Positions 1 through 8,889 are shown, numbered from the stretch's first letter. The stretch: DNA of 64,000 bases from an uncultured Clostridia bacterium (GCA_934662505.1 CAKUKE010000001.1:280574-344573); one strand, 5' to 3'. Numbers and translations are program-made. Notes: a model not told the origin generated them from the letters alone.

Positions 1-1
1 T

Positions 2-1783
2 AAGGTGATCCTGCTGGACAAATCCGAAAATCCCGGCAGCAACGGCGCCCGGCTGCACGCCTCTTTTTCCCTCAAGCGCACGGGGGGCGAGATCATGACC
101 CTGTCGGACGCGGCGGGACGGGTGCTGGACAGATTGTATCTGCCGGAAATCCCCGGCGATACGTCCTACGGAAGAACGCTGGGAGCCGGCGGTTTTTTTT
201 ATTATGATACACCCACGCCGGGCGCGGCCAACGGCACGGGCTTTTACGGCTTTGCGCAGAAGCCCGCCTTTTCGCTGCCGGGCGGCCTGTATGAGGGAAT
301 CATCACGGTGGAAATGACCGCGCCGGAGGGGACGCACATCCGCTATACAACGGACGGCAGCATCCCTACCGCGCTGAACGGTCAGGAATACACCGAGCCC
401 TTTACCGTGTCCACCACAAAGGTCATCCGCGCCCGCGCCTTCCGGGACGGGCTGCAGCCGTCGGAAACCGTGACCGCCAGTTACATTATGAACACCTATC
501 ACAGTCTGGACGTGGTGTCGCTGGTGATCGACCCGGATGAGCTGTGGAATGAGGAGACCGGCCTGCTCACCGTAGGCAAGGATGCGGTGTGTGAAAAGAT
601 TCCCTACAAAAACACGGTGTATCGCAAGTTCGGCAAGGTGAACCGTCCTGCATATGTGGAAATGATGGTTCAGGAAACGGGAAAGACGGTCATTTCACAG
701 GGGATCAAGCTGGATCTGATGGGCGACTATTCACTGGATATGCCGCAGAAATCCATGAAGATACGCGCCAATGCTGCCACGGGGAGCAAATACTTCGACT
801 ACCCCCTCTTTGAAGACAGACCCTACACGTATTACAAGTCCTTCACCCTGCGCAACAGTGGCAACGACTGCGTATGGACTCGGGTGGTGGACGGGGTGCA
901 GAGCCGCCTGATCGACAAATACATCGATACGGACATCATTACGCTGGCGTGGAAACCCGTGGCGGTGTATATCAACGGCGTGTACTGGGGTCATTACAAC
1001 ATGCGGGAGCGGAAGGACGCCTACTGCATCGCCCAGCACGAGGGGCTTTCCATGGAGGAGGCGGAGAACATCACCATCCTCCGGGCGGGCTCCAAGGAAG
1101 TGCAGGGCACCAACGACGCCTACCTTGCCATGCGGGACAAGATCAAGAACGGCTCGCCCAACACCAATCAGGCGGACAGAACCTATCTGGATGAAAACGT
1201 CGATGTAAACAGCTATCTGGACTGGTTCGCCATCAAAATGTTCTTCGGCGACAGCGACCCCGGCAACATCATGTTCTACCGGGTGCCGGACGGCAAATGG
1301 AAGTGTCTGATCTTCGATATGGACTACGGTCTGTTCAATTCCGGCTTTGACAGCCCCACCTCCTATCTTAAGGATACGGGCATGGGTCTGCAGAAGATCA
1401 ACAACGTCATCTTCCGCAAAATTCTGGAAGTGGACGAGTACAGAGACCTGTTTCTGACCAAGCTGGGGCTGATTTACCAGACGGTGACGACCGAGGTGAT
1501 GCAGCAGGAGCTGGACGAATGCGTGGCATGGATCGAAAGCGAAATGCCCATTCACTTTGAACGCTGGGCGGAGTACAACGATAAAAAGATCAACGTGGAT
1601 TCGCCCCTGACGGCCGACGGCGCCATGCGCTACTGGCGGGAGCGCGTGCGCCGCCTGCGGGAAGAAACCATGGTGATGCGTCCCTACCGTCTCTACGGCT
1701 TTGTGCAGGACAGGTTCGGGCTGACCGATGAGGAAATGGTCTACTATTTCGGCGGTTCCCGTCCCCAGAAGCCGGAGCTGTAA
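2..1783 (+). CDS. CotH kinase family protein (5' partial)
   Basis: The reading frame is open from the first base of the window, so the N-terminus is missing. The visible 593 residues begin in what looks like the C-terminal half of a lamin-tail domain (about 1-75). A chitobiase/FN3-associated beta-sandwich follows (about 88-162, with RYTTDGSIPT), and then a CotH kinase domain (about 165-560). CotH hallmarks are NGVYWGHYNMRE starting near residue 325 and the later GDSDPGNIMFYR and FDMDYGLF blocks. CotH proteins are atypical kinases that phosphorylate spore-coat or exported proteins. With these accessory domains this copy is probably exported, but the signal peptide would lie outside the window. 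A DUF4956 gene and a VTC-domain gene follow, a recurrent neighbourhood for CotH. The substrate is unknown. Confidence 0.85.
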   Translation, partial: KVILLDKSENPGSNGARLHASFSLKRTGGEIMTLSDAAGRVLDRLYLPEIPGDTSYGRTLGAGGFFYYDTPTPGAANGTGFYGFAQKPAFSLPGGLYEGIITVEMTAPEGTHIRYTTDGSIPTALNGQEYTEPFTVSTTKVIRARAFRDGLQPSETVTASYIMNTYHSLDVVSLVIDPDELWNEETGLLTVGKDAVCEKIPYKNTVYRKFGKVNRPAYVEMMVQETGKTVISQGIKLDLMGDYSLDMPQKSMKIRANAATGSKYFDYPLFEDRPYTYYKSFTLRNSGNDCVWTRVVDGVQSRLIDKYIDTDIITLAWKPVAVYINGVYWGHYNMRERKDAYCIAQHEGLSMEEAENITILRAGSKEVQGTNDAYLAMRDKIKNGSPNTNQADRTYLDENVDVNSYLDWFAIKMFFGDSDPGNIMFYRVPDGKWKCLIFDMDYGLFNSGFDSPTSYLKDTGMGLQKINNVIFRKILEVDEYRDLFLTKLGLIYQTVTTEVMQQELDECVAWIESEMPIHFERWAEYNDKKINVDSPLTADGAMRYWRERVRRLREETMVMRPYRLYGFVQDRFGLTDEEMVYYFGGSRPQKPEL

Positions 1784-1787
1784 GGAA

Positions 1788-1819
1788 TTGACGAAAAAAG
1801 GAAAAGGGTATACTATAAT
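1788..1819 (+). promoter_or_regulatory. Promoter for DUF4956-VTC pair
   Basis: A TTGACG -35 box lies at 1788-1793, followed by an AT-rich stretch containing overlapping -10 candidates: TACTAT at 1811 (17-bp spacer) and TATAAT at 1814. It starts 5 bp after the CotH stop codon, so the two downstream genes can be transcribed independently of cotH. Confidence 0.6.
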
Positions 1820-1853
1820 AATCAGTACATGAACAGGAAGGGGTTATTCCGAC

Positions 1854-2567
1854 ATGAACGCTGCATCGCTTCTCACCGAGGTGCTGACCACCAAGAGCAT
1901 CGTGAACAATTCCACTTTTTCCGACTGGTTTGCCAACCAGCTGTCCAACTTCACCCCGCTGAACGTGGCGCTGGTGCTGCTGGCGGGGCTGGCGGTGGGG
2001 CTGTTCATTTCGCTGGTCTATAAAAAAACCTACCGGGGCGTGCTCTACAGCCCCAATTTTGCCCTGACGCTGATCATGCTGACGCTGGTGACCGCCCCGG
2101 TGGTGATGGCCATTGGCTCCAACGTGGCGCTGTCCATGGGCATGGTGGGCGCGCTGTCCATCGTCCGCTTCCGTACGGCTGTGAAGGATCCGCTGGATAC
2201 GGCCTACATGTTCTGGGCCATCACCATGGGCATCCTGCTGGGTGCGGGGCAGTACCTCATTGCGCTGGTGGTGGTGCTGGGCATTTCCGTCATTTTGCTG
2301 GCGCTGTCCTATGTGAAGTTCCGCGAGCCCAACAGCTATCTGCTGGTGCTGCACTTTGACGAATACGCCCAGCAGGACATCGAGGCCGAACTGCGCCGCA
2401 GCGTTCGTTCCTACCGTATGCGGTCCAAGACCGTGTCCCGCTCCGGCGCGGAAATGACGGTGGAAGTGCGTATGGAACGGCGGAGCGATCTGGTGGGGCA
2501 CATGCTGGATATCGAGGGTGTGCATGATGCGACGCTGGTGGCCTGTCAGACAGAGGCGGGTGCGTAA
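1854..2567 (+). CDS. DUF4956 domain membrane protein
   Basis: This 237-residue protein has three to four predicted membrane segments: about 43-62 (VALVLLAGLAVGLFISLVY), 72-95, and two between about 120 and 155. A soluble C-terminal domain of about 75 residues follows. The block MVGALSIVRFRTAVKDPLD between the membrane segments is the most conserved part of DUF4956 proteins. The biochemical role is unknown. In many genomes the family sits beside VTC-type polyphosphate polymerases and CotH kinases, as here, where the VTC gene follows after 3 bp. I infer a membrane component of the same process. The ATG at 1854 is preceded by an AAGGGG Shine-Dalgarno-like sequence. Confidence 0.85.
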   Translation: MNAASLLTEVLTTKSIVNNSTFSDWFANQLSNFTPLNVALVLLAGLAVGLFISLVYKKTYRGVLYSPNFALTLIMLTLVTAPVVMAIGSNVALSMGMVGALSIVRFRTAVKDPLDTAYMFWAITMGILLGAGQYLIALVVVLGISVILLALSYVKFREPNSYLLVLHFDEYAQQDIEAELRRSVRSYRMRSKTVSRSGAEMTVEVRMERRSDLVGHMLDIEGVHDATLVACQTEAGA

Positions 2568-2570
2568 GAA

Positions 2571-3272
2571 ATGGCGCTGCCGCTTCGCCATGAACTGAAA
2601 TACTTTATCACCCGTACCCAGTACGAGGTGCTTTCCCGCACCCTGCGGGGCGTGCTGACGCTGGATCCTCACGCCGCGGCGCGGGGCGGGGAATATGCCA
2701 TCCGGTCGCTGTATTTTGACACGGTGTTTGACGACGCATATTACGACAAGATAAACGGCGTCAAGGATCGGGACAAGTACCGTATGCGCATTTACAATTA
2801 CTCCGACAAGGAAATCTTCATGGAATGCAAGACCAAGGTGGGCGCGTTCATTTCCAAGCGTTCCCTGCAGATTCCCCGGGATCTGGCCGACCAGATGATC
2901 GCCGGCGACCCGGACGGGCTGGAGAACACCGCCTCCGGCCTGCTGCGGGATCTGTACCGGGAAATGCGCATCAACCTGCTGCATCCGGTGGTGATCGTGG
3001 ATTACAACCGGGAAGCTTATCTGCACCCGGCGGAGGAAGTGCGCATCACCTTTGACAAGCGTCTGCGGTCGGGGCTGGGGTCGGTGGACATTTTCAACCC
3101 TGATGTGCCCACCGTGCCGGTGCTGGACCGCGAGGAGATCATCCTGGAGGTCAAGTATAACCGGGTGCTGCCGCCCTATCTGGCGGATGTGCTCAGCTTT
3201 GCATGCCCGGAGGCGGTGCAGTCCGCCGTGTCCAAATACACCCTGTGCAGACGGTACGAAGGAAAGGAATAA
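2571..3272 (+). CDS. VTC domain protein (polyphosphate polymerase-like)
   Basis: This 233-residue protein is a single VTC/CYTH-like tunnel domain. It opens with LRHELKYFITRTQY and carries the basic and acidic residues expected of the nucleotide/polyphosphate tunnel: RSLYFDT, KDRDKYRMRIYN, ECKTKVG, SKRS and a late EVKYN strand. Yeast Vtc4 and related bacterial domains polymerise polyphosphate from ATP. Bacterial single-domain members are annotated as polyphosphate polymerase domain proteins, but few have been tested. It begins 3 bp after the DUF4956 gene and shares its promoter. A hairpin terminator follows immediately. Activity is inferred from the fold only. Confidence 0.85.
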   Translation: MALPLRHELKYFITRTQYEVLSRTLRGVLTLDPHAAARGGEYAIRSLYFDTVFDDAYYDKINGVKDRDKYRMRIYNYSDKEIFMECKTKVGAFISKRSLQIPRDLADQMIAGDPDGLENTASGLLRDLYREMRINLLHPVVIVDYNREAYLHPAEEVRITFDKRLRSGLGSVDIFNPDVPTVPVLDREEIILEVKYNRVLPPYLADVLSFACPEAVQSAVSKYTLCRRYEGKE

Positions 3273-3275
3273 GTG

Positions 3276-3306
3276 AAAAGGGTAAACCGAAGGTTTGCCC
3301 TTTTTT
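3276..3306 (+). terminator. Rho-independent terminator after VTC gene
   Basis: A 9-bp stem GGGTAAACC/GGTTTGCCC (3280-3288 and 3292-3300, one G-T pair) with a GAA loop is followed by six T residues at 3301-3306. Confidence 0.85.
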
Positions 3307-3341
3307 GAAACGGACGGTTCAGTGAAAAGGGAGCGCTGCAA

Positions 3342-5603
3342 GTGAATCTGACCCAATTGCTGGAACAACTGAAAGGTTCTTCCGCTTTCATGGAAAATGT
3401 GACCCGCTGGCAGGTGCTGCCGGCGCGGGAGGCGCGCTTTGCGCCCTGGCCGGAGGGGGTGGACGGGCGTATTCCCGCCGCGCTGGCCCGGCACGGGGTG
3501 CAGAAGCTGTACACCCATCAGGCGCAGGCTTTTGAATGCGCCCGGCAGGGGCAGGACTTTGTGGTGGTGACGCCCACCGCGTCCGGCAAAACGCTGTGCT
3601 ATAACCTGCCGGTGCTGGACGAGATCCTCCGAAATCCGGATGCCCGGGCGCTGTACCTGTTTCCCACCAAAGCGCTGTCGCAGGATCAGGTAAGCGAGCT
3701 GTATGAGCTGATCACCCTGATGGGCGTTGATATCAAAACCTTTACCTACGACGGCGACACCCCCGGCGCGGCGCGAAAGGCGGTGCGGCAGGCGGGGCAT
3801 GTGGTGGTGACCAACCCGGATATGCTCCACAGCGGCATTCTGCCCCATCATACCAAATGGGTCAAACTGTTTGAAAACCTCCGCTATATCGTCATTGATG
3901 AGATTCATACCTACCGGGGCGTGTTTGGCAGCAATCTGGCCAACGTGCTCCGCAGGCTTTTGCGGCTGTGCGCTTTTTACGGCAGCCACCCCCAGTTCAT
4001 TCTGTGCAGCGCGACCATTGAAAACCCGGCCGAACTGGCGGAAAAGCTGATCGGCCGTCCGGTGCGGCTGATCGACGACAACGGCGCGCCCTGCGGGGAA
4101 AAACACGTGATTTTCTACAATCCACCGGTGGTCAACGCGCAGCTGGGCATCCGCAAAGGGGTGCTGCCCGAAACCCGGCGCATTGCCAGTATGCTGGTGC
4201 AAAACGGGGTGCAAACCATCACCTTTGCCAGATCCCGGCTGCAGGTGGAGGTGCTCACCCGTCAGCTGAAGGCGCTGGTCAGCGACCCGGTAGGCGTGTC
4301 CGGCAGGGTGCGGGGCTACAGGGGCGGCTACCTGCCCTCCGAGCGGCGGGACATTGAACGGGGTCTGCGCGCGGGGGATATTCAGGCAGTGGTATCCACC
4401 AATGCGCTGGAGCTGGGCGTGGATATCGGTGCGCTGGAGGCCTGTGTGCTGTGCGGGTATCCGGGCACCATCGCTTCCACCTGGCAGCAGGCGGGGCGCG
4501 CAGGACGCAGGCACGGGGTGAGCGCCACCTTTTTTGTGGCGTCTTCCGCAGCTATCGACCAGTTCATTGTGACCCATCCGGACTATTTCTTTTCCCAGTC
4601 GCCTGAGCATGCGCTGCTCAACCCCGACAATCTGTATGTGCTGATCAATCATTTTAAATGCGCCGCGTATGAACTGCCCTTCAAGGAGGGCGAAAGTCTC
4701 GGCAACGCGCCCGGCGGGGAGGAGATGCTGTCTTTTCTGGAGGACGCGGCCATCGTCCGCAGGGTGGGGGATGCCTACCACTGGTCGGCGGAGGATTTTC
4801 CAGCCAGCGAGATCAGTCTGCGCACCGCCATGACGGAAAACTTTGTCATCATGGATGTGACCGATCCGGGACGTCCGCGGGTGGTGGGAGAAATGGATCG
4901 GTTCACGGTGCCCATGCTGCTGCATGAAAACGCCATCTATCTGCACGAGGGGCAGACCTATCAGGTGGACAGGCTGGACTTTGACGGGTGCAAGGCCTTT
5001 ATCCGAAAGGTGGACGTGGATTATTATACGGACGCCGACCTGAATGTGAGCCTGAGCCTGCTGGATGTGGAAAAAGAAGAGCCCGGGGCGGCGTTTGGCG
5101 AGGTGAAGGTGACCGCGCTGGTGAAAATGTTCAAAAAGATGCGGTTCGACACGGGGGAAAATCTGGGCTTCGGCCCCGTCAGGCTGCCGGAGACGGACAT
5201 GCACACCACCGCCATGTGGGTGACGCTGCCGGAGGAAACGGCGGCAAAGTATGAAAAGGACGCGCTGCAGGGCGGCATGCTGGGTATCGCCAACCTGATG
5301 CGGATTGCCGCACCCCTTTATCTGATGTGTTCGCCCCGGGATATCGCCGTGACCTATCAGGTCAAATGCCCCTTTACGGAGCGGCCTACGCTGATTTTGT
5401 ACGATAACTGCCCCGGCGGGGTGGGGCTGGCGGAAAAGGCATTTTCCATGCGGGACGCGCTGCTGCGCCATTGCCGGATGATCGCGGAGGACTGCGCCTG
5501 CGAGGCCGGGTGCCCTTCCTGCGTAGGGCCGGTGGGCGAGATTGGTGCAAGGGGAAAAGAAACGGCCATACGGCTATTGGAGGAATTGACCCATGCAGGT
5601 TGA
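3342..5603 (+). CDS. DEAD/DEAH helicase with DUF1998 (MrfA/YprA-like)
   Basis: This 753-residue superfamily 2 helicase has an N-terminal RecA-like core with TPTASGKT (Walker A), VIDEIHTYRG (DEIH box) and CSATIENP (motif III). A helicase C domain with QQAGRAGRR (motif VI) follows. The C-terminal DUF1998/MZB region ends with the cysteine cluster CACEAGCPSCVGP that binds a metal. This architecture matches Bacillus MrfA (YprA), a 3'-5' helicase acting in repair of mitomycin adducts. The GTG start at 3342 is preceded by AAAGGGAG about 9 bp upstream. The gene overlaps the next start by 11 bp, so it heads a four-gene operon. A repair role is inferred from homology. Confidence 0.88.
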   Translation: MNLTQLLEQLKGSSAFMENVTRWQVLPAREARFAPWPEGVDGRIPAALARHGVQKLYTHQAQAFECARQGQDFVVVTPTASGKTLCYNLPVLDEILRNPDARALYLFPTKALSQDQVSELYELITLMGVDIKTFTYDGDTPGAARKAVRQAGHVVVTNPDMLHSGILPHHTKWVKLFENLRYIVIDEIHTYRGVFGSNLANVLRRLLRLCAFYGSHPQFILCSATIENPAELAEKLIGRPVRLIDDNGAPCGEKHVIFYNPPVVNAQLGIRKGVLPETRRIASMLVQNGVQTITFARSRLQVEVLTRQLKALVSDPVGVSGRVRGYRGGYLPSERRDIERGLRAGDIQAVVSTNALELGVDIGALEACVLCGYPGTIASTWQQAGRAGRRHGVSATFFVASSAAIDQFIVTHPDYFFSQSPEHALLNPDNLYVLINHFKCAAYELPFKEGESLGNAPGGEEMLSFLEDAAIVRRVGDAYHWSAEDFPASEISLRTAMTENFVIMDVTDPGRPRVVGEMDRFTVPMLLHENAIYLHEGQTYQVDRLDFDGCKAFIRKVDVDYYTDADLNVSLSLLDVEKEEPGAAFGEVKVTALVKMFKKMRFDTGENLGFGPVRLPETDMHTTAMWVTLPEETAAKYEKDALQGGMLGIANLMRIAAPLYLMCSPRDIAVTYQVKCPFTERPTLILYDNCPGGVGLAEKAFSMRDALLRHCRMIAEDCACEAGCPSCVGPVGEIGARGKETAIRLLEELTHAG

Positions 5604-6963
5604 AGCGCTGGTGGCCGCGCAGCGCGCGGCACAGAAAAAGCAGCCCTTCATTTCCTATGCCGAGCGCGCAGCGGCGCTGGAAAGGCTGCACAAGGCCATC
5701 CGGGCAAGGGAGAAGGATATTCTTCGCGCCCTTGAGCAGGATCTGGGCAAGTGCGAAGGGGAAGGGTTTATGACCGAGGTGGCGCTGGTGCTGGACGAAT
5801 TGAAGACCGCGCGCCGGCACCTGAAAAAATGGATGCGCCCCCGGAGGGTGCCCGGGTCGCTGGCACAGCTGCCGGGGCACGGGGTGCGCGTGCCGGAAGC
5901 CTACGGACTCGTGCTGATCATGGCGCCGTGGAATTACCCCTTTCAGCTGACCCTGTCGCCCCTCATCGGCGCCGTTGCGGCGGGCAACCGCTGCGCGGTC
6001 AAGCCCAGCGCCTATGCGCCTGCGACGGCGCGGGTGATGGAGGAAATGCTGAACGCGTGCTTTGACAGAACATGGGTGTTTACCGTGCAGGGGGGACGGG
6101 CGGAAAATCAGGCGCTGCTGGATCAGCGGTTTGACTACATTTTCTTTACCGGCGGCGTTGCAGTGGGCAAGGTGGTGCTGGAAAAGGCCGCCCGTTATGT
6201 GACCCCGGTGACGCTGGAGCTGGGGGGCAAAAGCCCCTGCATTGTGGATGAAACGGCGGATATCGGGCTGGCGGCGCGGCGCATTGCTTTCGGTAAGGGG
6301 CTCAACAGCGGGCAGACCTGCGTGGCGCCCGACTATGTGTATGCGCATCGGTCGGTGGCAGAACAGCTGATGGCGGCCATTCGGGACGAGTGGGCGCGCA
6401 GCTATGGGACGGACGCACTGCACAGCGCGCAGTGGCCGCACATGGTGACCCGGCGGCATTTTGACCGGGTGCGGGGACTGATCGACCCGGAGAAGGTGTT
6501 CTGCGGCGGGCAGACGGATGAGGGAACCCTGCGCATAGCGCCCACTATCCTGCGCAATGCCGGCTGGGATGATCCGGCGATGGGTGAGGAGATCTTCGGC
6601 CCCGTGCTGCCTGTGATGACGTTTGATCGTCTGGACGAGGTCATCGACGCGGTGAACAGTCACGAAAAGCCACTGGCACTGTATCTGTTCACCCGCAGCC
6701 GGGAGGCGGAAAAACGGGTGATGACGCAGGTCGCCTTCGGCGGCGGCTGCGTCAACGACACGCTGATCCATCTGGCCACGTCTCATATGCCCTTTGGCGG
6801 CGTGGGGCACAGCGGCATGGGCAGCTACCACGGCGTGTGGTCGTTTGATACGTTCACCCATTATAAAAGCGTGCTGCGGCAGAAGACGCGGCCGGACGTG
6901 CCGCTGCGCTATCCGCCCTTTACCCCGGGAAAGCTGCGCCTGATGCGGCGGCTGTTCAAGTGA
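5593..6963 (+). CDS. Aldehyde dehydrogenase family protein
   Basis: This 456-residue NAD(P)-dependent aldehyde dehydrogenase is of the short class-3-like type that lacks the long N-terminus. The Rossmann-region signature MAPWNYPFQLTLSPLIGA, the catalytic Glu in LELGGKSP, the nucleophilic Cys in SGQTCVAPDYV, and the EEIFGPVLPV and MPFGGVGHSGMG blocks are all present. The C-terminus is basic (LRLMRRLFK). It oxidises aldehydes to acids, and the natural substrate cannot be told from sequence. Its start lies inside the helicase gene, indicating translational coupling, and a methyltransferase gene follows after 12 bp. Confidence 0.9.
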   Translation: MQVEALVAAQRAAQKKQPFISYAERAAALERLHKAIRAREKDILRALEQDLGKCEGEGFMTEVALVLDELKTARRHLKKWMRPRRVPGSLAQLPGHGVRVPEAYGLVLIMAPWNYPFQLTLSPLIGAVAAGNRCAVKPSAYAPATARVMEEMLNACFDRTWVFTVQGGRAENQALLDQRFDYIFFTGGVAVGKVVLEKAARYVTPVTLELGGKSPCIVDETADIGLAARRIAFGKGLNSGQTCVAPDYVYAHRSVAEQLMAAIRDEWARSYGTDALHSAQWPHMVTRRHFDRVRGLIDPEKVFCGGQTDEGTLRIAPTILRNAGWDDPAMGEEIFGPVLPVMTFDRLDEVIDAVNSHEKPLALYLFTRSREAEKRVMTQVAFGGGCVNDTLIHLATSHMPFGGVGHSGMGSYHGVWSFDTFTHYKSVLRQKTRPDVPLRYPPFTPGKLRLMRRLFK

Positions 6964-6975
6964 GGAGAGAAGAAA

Positions 6976-7692
6976 ATGCCCAGTCTTGAAAAATATCACA
7001 GAGCGCTGGACTATTCCTATGCGCCGGGCATGTTCCCCGCCATGGAGGCGTTGACCAAACGCCCGGAGACGGTGCGCCGCCTTCTTTTGTCCGAACGGGC
7101 GGAGGGCGAGGGACGGGACAGGCTCGTCCAGCGGTGTGCACAGGCGGGAATACGGGTCGAGACGGCGGACAAGGCGCTTTCCCGCATTTCGGGCAAGGAC
7201 AACTGCTTTGCCGCGGCGGTCGTGGAAAAACGGTACCTGCCGCTTCAGCCCGGAAGGCATGTGGTGCTGCACCACATTTCCGACGCGGGCAATCTGGGCA
7301 CCATTCTGCGTACGGCGCTGGGCTTTGGGTATCTGGACATTGCCGTCATCCGTCCTGCGGCGGACTGCTTTGACCCTCATGTGATCCGGGCCAGCATGGG
7401 CGCCATTTTTTCCCTGCGGGTGACGGAGTATGATGATTTTGACGCCTATCACCGGGCGTTTCCCGGGCAGCGGCTCTACCCGTTCATGCTGGATGGGTCG
7501 ATGCTGCTGAGCGAGGCGGTGGCGGCGGGGGTGCCCCGGGAGGCTTCCCTGATTTTCGGAAACGAGGGCGCGGGTCTGCCGGCCGGGTTTGGCCGGATGG
7601 GGCAGGCGGTGCGCATTCCCCACAGCGGGGACATTGACAGCCTGAACCTGTCTGTCGCCGCGGCGATCGGCATGTATGCCATGAAGGAGTGA
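6976..7692 (+). CDS. TrmH/SpoU family RNA methyltransferase
   Basis: This 238-residue protein has the three knotted-fold SpoU motifs: DAGNLGTILRTA (motif 1), LIFGNEGAGL (motif 2) and IPHSGDIDSLNLSVAAAIG (motif 3). These bind S-adenosylmethionine and catalyse ribose 2'-O-methylation of rRNA or tRNA. The first roughly 90 residues form a substrate-binding domain resembling that of TsnR/RlmB relatives. The exact nucleotide modified is not predictable. The ATG at 6976 has GAGGAGAGAA upstream. The gene sits in the helicase-ALDH-methyltransferase-YwlG operon. Confidence 0.9.
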   Translation: MPSLEKYHRALDYSYAPGMFPAMEALTKRPETVRRLLLSERAEGEGRDRLVQRCAQAGIRVETADKALSRISGKDNCFAAAVVEKRYLPLQPGRHVVLHHISDAGNLGTILRTALGFGYLDIAVIRPAADCFDPHVIRASMGAIFSLRVTEYDDFDAYHRAFPGQRLYPFMLDGSMLLSEAVAAGVPREASLIFGNEGAGLPAGFGRMGQAVRIPHSGDIDSLNLSVAAAIGMYAMKE

Positions 7693-7697
7693 ACGGT

Positions 7698-8243
7698 ATG
7701 GAGCGTCAGCAGATAGAAAGGGAACTTCGCGCCGCCATGGAGGCGGTGTGCGCCGCCGGAAGGCTGCAGCCGGGCGCGCAGGTGGTGATCGGCTGCTCGA
7801 CCAGCGAGATCGTGGGCGGCGTGATCGGTCATGCCAGCGCGCCGGAGGTGGGCGCATGGGTGGCTGAAACGGTGTTGGCTTTTTGTGCAGAGCGGGGGTA
7901 TACGCCGGTTTTCCAGTGCTGCGAGCATTTGAACCGTGCGCTGGTCATCCCGCTTGCGGCGGCGGAAAAACACGGTTACGACCGGGTATGCGCCGTTCCC
8001 CAGCCCAAGGCGGGAGGAAGCGTGCCCGCGGCGGCGTGGACGCGCATGGAGGCACCGGCGCTGGTGACCCACGTGCGGGCGGACGCCGGGCTGGATATCG
8101 GCGATACCCTGATCGGCATGCATCTGCGGGATGTGGCGGTGCCCTTCCGCTGTCCCGGAGTGGCGCAGATCGGACAGGCGCACCTGACCATGGCCTACAC
8201 CCGGCTTCCCTTCATCGGCGGGAGCCGCGCGGTGTACGGCTGA
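7698..8243 (+). CDS. YwlG/TIGR01440 (UPF0340) family protein
   Basis: This 181-residue cytoplasmic protein matches the UPF0340/TIGR01440 family typified by Bacillus YwlG. Characteristic blocks are VIGCSTSEIVGG near the N-terminus, FQCCEHLNRALV in the middle, and GMHLRDVAVPFR near the C-terminus. The family is widespread in Bacillota and has no established reaction. I chose the ATG at 7698 because AGGAG lies 8 bp upstream; an in-frame GTG at 7689 would overlap the preceding gene but lacks a spaced ribosome site. It is the last gene of the operon. Confidence 0.85.
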   Translation: MERQQIERELRAAMEAVCAAGRLQPGAQVVIGCSTSEIVGGVIGHASAPEVGAWVAETVLAFCAERGYTPVFQCCEHLNRALVIPLAAAEKHGYDRVCAVPQPKAGGSVPAAAWTRMEAPALVTHVRADAGLDIGDTLIGMHLRDVAVPFRCPGVAQIGQAHLTMAYTRLPFIGGSRAVYG

Positions 8244-8284
8244 AGGCGGAAACTGGCTTTTGCGTCAAAAAATGTCCGTTTCCC

Positions 8285-8313
8285 TTGCTTTTTTGGCGAT
8301 GCGATGATATGAT
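8285..8313 (+). promoter_or_regulatory. Promoter for ferredoxin
   Basis: TTGCTT at 8285-8290 and TATGAT at 8308-8313 are separated by exactly 17 bp, placing the start of transcription about 35 bp before the ferredoxin ATG. Confidence 0.7.
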
Positions 8314-8355
8314 ATAGGAGCGCGAAGGCGCAGTTCAATATGGAGGTAATAAACC

Positions 8356-8526
8356 ATGGCTTACAAGATTTCTGACGAATGCATCAGCTGCGGCGCTTGT
8401 GCGTCCGAATGCCCTCAGGAAGCGATCAGCGAAGGCGACGGCAAGTACGTCATCGACGCCGATAAGTGCATCGAGTGCGGCGTGTGCGCCGACACCTGCC
8501 CCGTGGGTGCTCCCCAGCAGGACTGA
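8356..8526 (+). CDS. 2x[4Fe-4S] ferredoxin
   Basis: This 56-residue clostridial-type ferredoxin has two CxxCxxCxxxCP clusters: CISCGACASECP (about 9-20) and CIECGVCADTCP (about 38-49). They bind two [4Fe-4S] clusters and carry low-potential electrons in the cytoplasm. The ATG at 8356 follows TGGAGG at 8341-8346. It has its own promoter and strong terminator, so it is a single-gene unit, as expected for an abundantly expressed electron carrier. Partner enzymes are not encoded nearby. Confidence 0.95.
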   Translation: MAYKISDECISCGACASECPQEAISEGDGKYVIDADKCIECGVCADTCPVGAPQQD

Positions 8527-8545
8527 CAAGCGTACTGCTGCAAGC

Positions 8546-8585
8546 AAAAACACCGTTCCCGCAAGGGAACGGTGTTTTTTTTGTT
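8546..8585 (+). terminator. Bidirectional terminator between ferredoxin and feo operon
   Basis: A perfect 15-bp stem, AAAAACACCGTTCCC pairing with GGGAACGGTGTTTTT (8546-8560 and 8565-8579), has a GCAA tetraloop and T runs in both directions. It can end the ferredoxin transcript and the convergent feoAB transcript. Confidence 0.9.
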
Positions 8586-8697
8586 TTTCCCCGGGCATCC
8601 GACTGCGGAGAACAGGCGCAGCGGCAGGGGGGAGGAAAACGCAAACAGGCGGACGGCAGGGAAAAAACGCGTGCCCTGAAACGCGGCGGCGGTTGCT

Positions 8698-8859
8698 TCA
8701 GCGGGGTCGACGGTCATTTTTCCGGCACCCGTTTTTCCCGCAGGAAAGACAGTCGCCGCTGCAGCCGCCGCACCTGCCCCTGCCGCGCCGCAGCGACCGT
8801 ACGGCGGTGAAAACAGCCAGCGCCAGCCCGGCAAGCAGCAGCCAGTCCAATGGTTTCAT
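8698..8859 (-). CDS. FeoB-associated Cys-rich membrane protein
   Basis: This 53-residue protein has one membrane helix (about 5-19, DWLLLAGLALAVFTA), a basic stop-transfer stretch RSLRRGRGR, and then a short Cys-rich tail CGGCSGDCLSCGKNGC. This matches the small FeoB-associated Cys-rich membrane proteins encoded after feoB in many Bacillota. The tail may bind ferrous iron or a cluster, but its function is not settled. The gene starts 30 bp beyond the feoB stop, with AAAGGAG upstream. A paralogue with the same design follows the second feoB at 22199. Confidence 0.85.
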   Translation of the reverse strand: MKPLDWLLLAGLALAVFTAVRSLRRGRGRCGGCSGDCLSCGKNGCRKNDRRPR

Positions 8860-8889
8860 GAGGCTCCTTTCCGGGTTTTTGCAAACCTG

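Noticed and set aside
1590..5471. A very long open frame on the minus strand opposite the helicase and VTC genes
   Set aside because: It lies antisense to genes with clear motifs and ribosome sites. Its translation is rich in His, Arg, Pro and Gln with no domain, which is usual for the complement of GC-rich genes.
5386..7857. Long minus-strand frame opposite ALDH and methyltransferase
   Set aside because: Same reason: shadow of conserved genes, His/Arg/Pro-rich, no start signal.
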